A stretch of 64,000 nt of DNA. Source: Rhopalosiphum padi. Its lineage: Eukaryota > Arthropoda > Insecta > Hemiptera > Aphididae. How positions within the stretch are numbered: position 1 is the first letter of the stretch; every line of letters begins with the position of its first letter. The notes beneath the pieces were generated by a model, which worked only from the letters and a program-made list of their open reading frames with translations, was not told the DNA's origin and did no database searches. The translations under genes and the position numbers were made by a program. The stretch is taken from positions 44,177,019 through 44,241,018 of the forward strand of contig NC_083600.1 of NCBI RefSeq assembly GCF_020882245.1, written 5' to 3'. This document shows, piece by piece, positions 61,709-64,000 of this stretch.

Positions 61709-63735
61709 CTTCATACGTTTTTCAAACGAATTGCAATATGCATGTAACTTGATTTGTGTTATGCCATTCGTATAATGGTGACAATAAATTATAAATTTTC
61801 TAATGTTTCTCTGAATAAAATTTATCTCATATTGTAAACGATAAATACATTATACACAAAAAAATAAATCCAAAAGATATTCCTATACTTTAAATTGGCT
61901 TTAATCCAAGCAGCAGTAAAATAAAATAATTTTATATGGTTATTCATAGATAAAGCAATAAAATTCGAATTGATAAAGTATATTACTAAGAAGTTATTTG
62001 AGAGTATAAAAGTTACGGATTCAATAATCCATTATACACGACGCAGTAGTTTACTACATATTTGTTGTTTTTAGATAATTTCATTAAATATAATATATTC
62101 TTTTTTTTAAGAACTAGAATTATTAGCTTACATTAGATTAACATATTGTATAAATATTAAGTATAATAATAATAATACGATCCTGTAATATGTATTCATA
62201 TACAATTTATTGTAGATTTATACTACCACTGGGTATTTATGGCAAATGATATAAAATATCAGCTTATTCAAAAAGTATACATTTTATTTAAAAAAATCTT
62301 TAACAAATTAGATCATATAAAATTATGAATTAATATTACCTGAAACCGACATGACGTATAAATACCTCTATTCATATTATGATACTGTTAATATTGATTA
62401 ATGAAGTTAAAAACTTAAAAGTGTCTTAACTCCTACAACATTGAATAAAGTTTAAAAACTAAGTATATTATTTATAAAACAATTCAATAACTAAATTTTA
62501 CAACTTAACCTTGTAAAAATCCAAACTTATATATTATGATTAATAAATATTTATTATTAGGTCAACAACTAGCTTAAAATCAATTTTCACTCGAATTTAA
62601 AAAAAATTATAAATTTTTTGAAAATTCTACAATTTTCTGTTATTATTTTTTATTCTAAATTTATTTTTCTTTAATATCTTAATTTTTTAAATTATACTTA
62701 TTTAAAACGTCATTAAAAATATTTTTATATCCTAAAATTAATAAAGATACTTATTTAAACTATAATAAATACTATTATTCTTGTTGGTTATTCATTTATA
62801 ATTTACGAAAAATCATTATTACTGTTTCTATACATATTGAAGAATGGTGGTATACAAAATAATTTTACAACCCTAAGGCTTACAATCTTATATATCTGTT
62901 TCAATGAACCATGTTAACTGTGTACATTGTACATTTTAAAAATAAAAACTCAAACAAATGTAATGTCATGTTTTTCTTTATGAACCCCATAGCTACATGA
63001 TGACTGTCCAACAAAAAATCTCAACAGTTCGAAGTCAATGTACAACTGTATCTGTATGTTTCGTTTCCATATCCGATATTGAACTAGCCAATGGATTACC
63101 ATAAAATTTACTGGTGGTTATCACTAATATCAATAATGACTTTTATGAATTATGACGTAACAGTACAATTTATTTTAAATATTGTATTAATATAACATTC
63201 TAAATTTCTGGATTATATATTTTTTTTAGGTACGAAAAATGTTTTTCTTAGAAATAAATATACATTAGGTCTTAACTTATGCTATGTAAAGAAAATTTGG
63301 TTAATGTGCAAAACGTACTTGCACCAGCCAAAAGAATAATTATAAGACTGTTACAGTCTAATGGGCACGCAATAGATTACCAAAAATGTCACAGTTAAAT
63401 TAAGTGCAAAACCGCAATAAGTACAATATACACCTGTCGGACAGCTGGAAAATATGTAACTCTAACTATCATGGATCTCTGTATTATTAAAATAAATAAG
63501 TATGTTTAGTATGTACCTAAAAACATTTTTTAATATTTAATGATTTTTAAAAAAAAATAACAATTAAATAAAATGGATAATTAATATTATTATTATTATA
63601 GATAAAAATGATTGATTTTTATTTTTTAAACTATAAATGGACCTATTAGTTCATAGTAGTTATACGTTATAATAATTAAATATTGATAGAATATTATATT
63701 AGTGATAAATAAAATACGCTTAGTAAACTGCAATA
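61709..63735. other. AT-rich stretch, no gene seen
   Basis: Possibly intronic to the plus-strand gene that starts coding at 63798. Confidence 0.4.
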
Positions 63736-63797
63736 TTTCAGGATCATAGATCTTTAAGTAAATAAATTGATACGAATCACGTAGAGCTAGAACCGAG

Positions 63798-63962
63798 ATG
63801 GCACAGCTATTGAGAATGTATAAAGTATCGTGTAGTGCCACTTCTGCTGCAAATCACATGTCGGTCACGACACAAAGCCACGATTTTTGGATGTGTCCGT
63901 TGGGTGGCACAACCATTGCAAGTGAGAAATACAGATTATTTAGGCACCATCCGCCATTTCAG
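63798..63962 (+). CDS. First coding exon of a plus-strand gene (partial, runs off the window)
   Basis: ATG at 63798-63800 opens 55 codons in a CG-richer block and ends at donor CAG/GTATAA in phase 0. An acceptor (AATATTTCAG, exon start 63742) lies upstream, with in-frame stops between it and the ATG, so the leader is spliced and this exon holds the start codon. The product begins MAQLLRMYKVSCSATSAANH and ends EKYRLFRHHPPFQ. Codon use is balanced, unlike the surrounding AT-rich noise, which supports a real exon. No signal peptide or membrane segment, and I do not recognise the family from this N-terminus. The gene continues past base 64000. Confidence 0.5.
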
Positions 63963-64000
63963 GTATAAAACGACAAGAGAAAATTTAAATTAAAGACGAT

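Noticed and set aside
1..64000. CRISPR arrays, rRNA genes, bacterial promoters or operons
   Set aside because: No regularly spaced direct repeats, no rRNA-like segment and no prokaryotic gene organisation anywhere.

Overview
The window is AT-rich, intron-rich, gene-poor eukaryotic nuclear DNA. It shows no bacterial-style operons, ribosome binding sites or long open frames, but many poly(A)/poly(T) runs, microsatellites and old transposon pieces. The one gene recognised with confidence encodes an invertebrate glycoprotein hormone alpha-2 (GPA2, thyrostimulin alpha-like) chain. Together with the base composition and repeat style this suggests an insect, most likely an aphid-like hemipteran. The species is an inference, not something the sequence proves.

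Layout. 0-10 kb: a tandem pair of minus-strand micro-genes for Cys/Gly-rich proteins of 40 and 43 residues. Each is preceded by a conserved splice acceptor and by a conserved distal block with a TATA-like motif, so the pair looks like a diverged duplication. I cannot assign it to a known family. 10.6-11.4 kb: a minus-strand TATA/initiator region with a possible first exon, then a degraded repeat. 14.2-14.5 kb: a cluster of three CRE-type sites. 16.2-17.0 kb: two short exon-like pieces on the minus strand, one ending in a hydrophobic segment and one Cys-rich.

22.3-37.9 kb: the GPA2 gene on the minus strand, in three coding exons (37860-37740, 35451-35276, 22427-22335). Splice sites and phases fit and give a complete 129-residue precursor with a signal peptide and ten cysteines. 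The 12.8-kb intron carries a Tc1/mariner-like short inverted-repeat element, GC-rich islands and a strong hairpin at 31.9 kb.

38-64 kb: a decayed hAT transposase fragment at 39.1 kb, GC-rich islands at 42.0-42.8 and 46.6-47.3 kb, a dispersed repeat family seen at 41.3 and 48.0 kb, a palindrome at 52.8 kb, a possible minus-strand first exon at 58.6 kb, and a plus-strand coding exon at 63798-63962 whose gene continues beyond the window. The GPA2 heterodimer partner GPB5 was not found. Long stretches show only AT-rich DNA without supportable genes.
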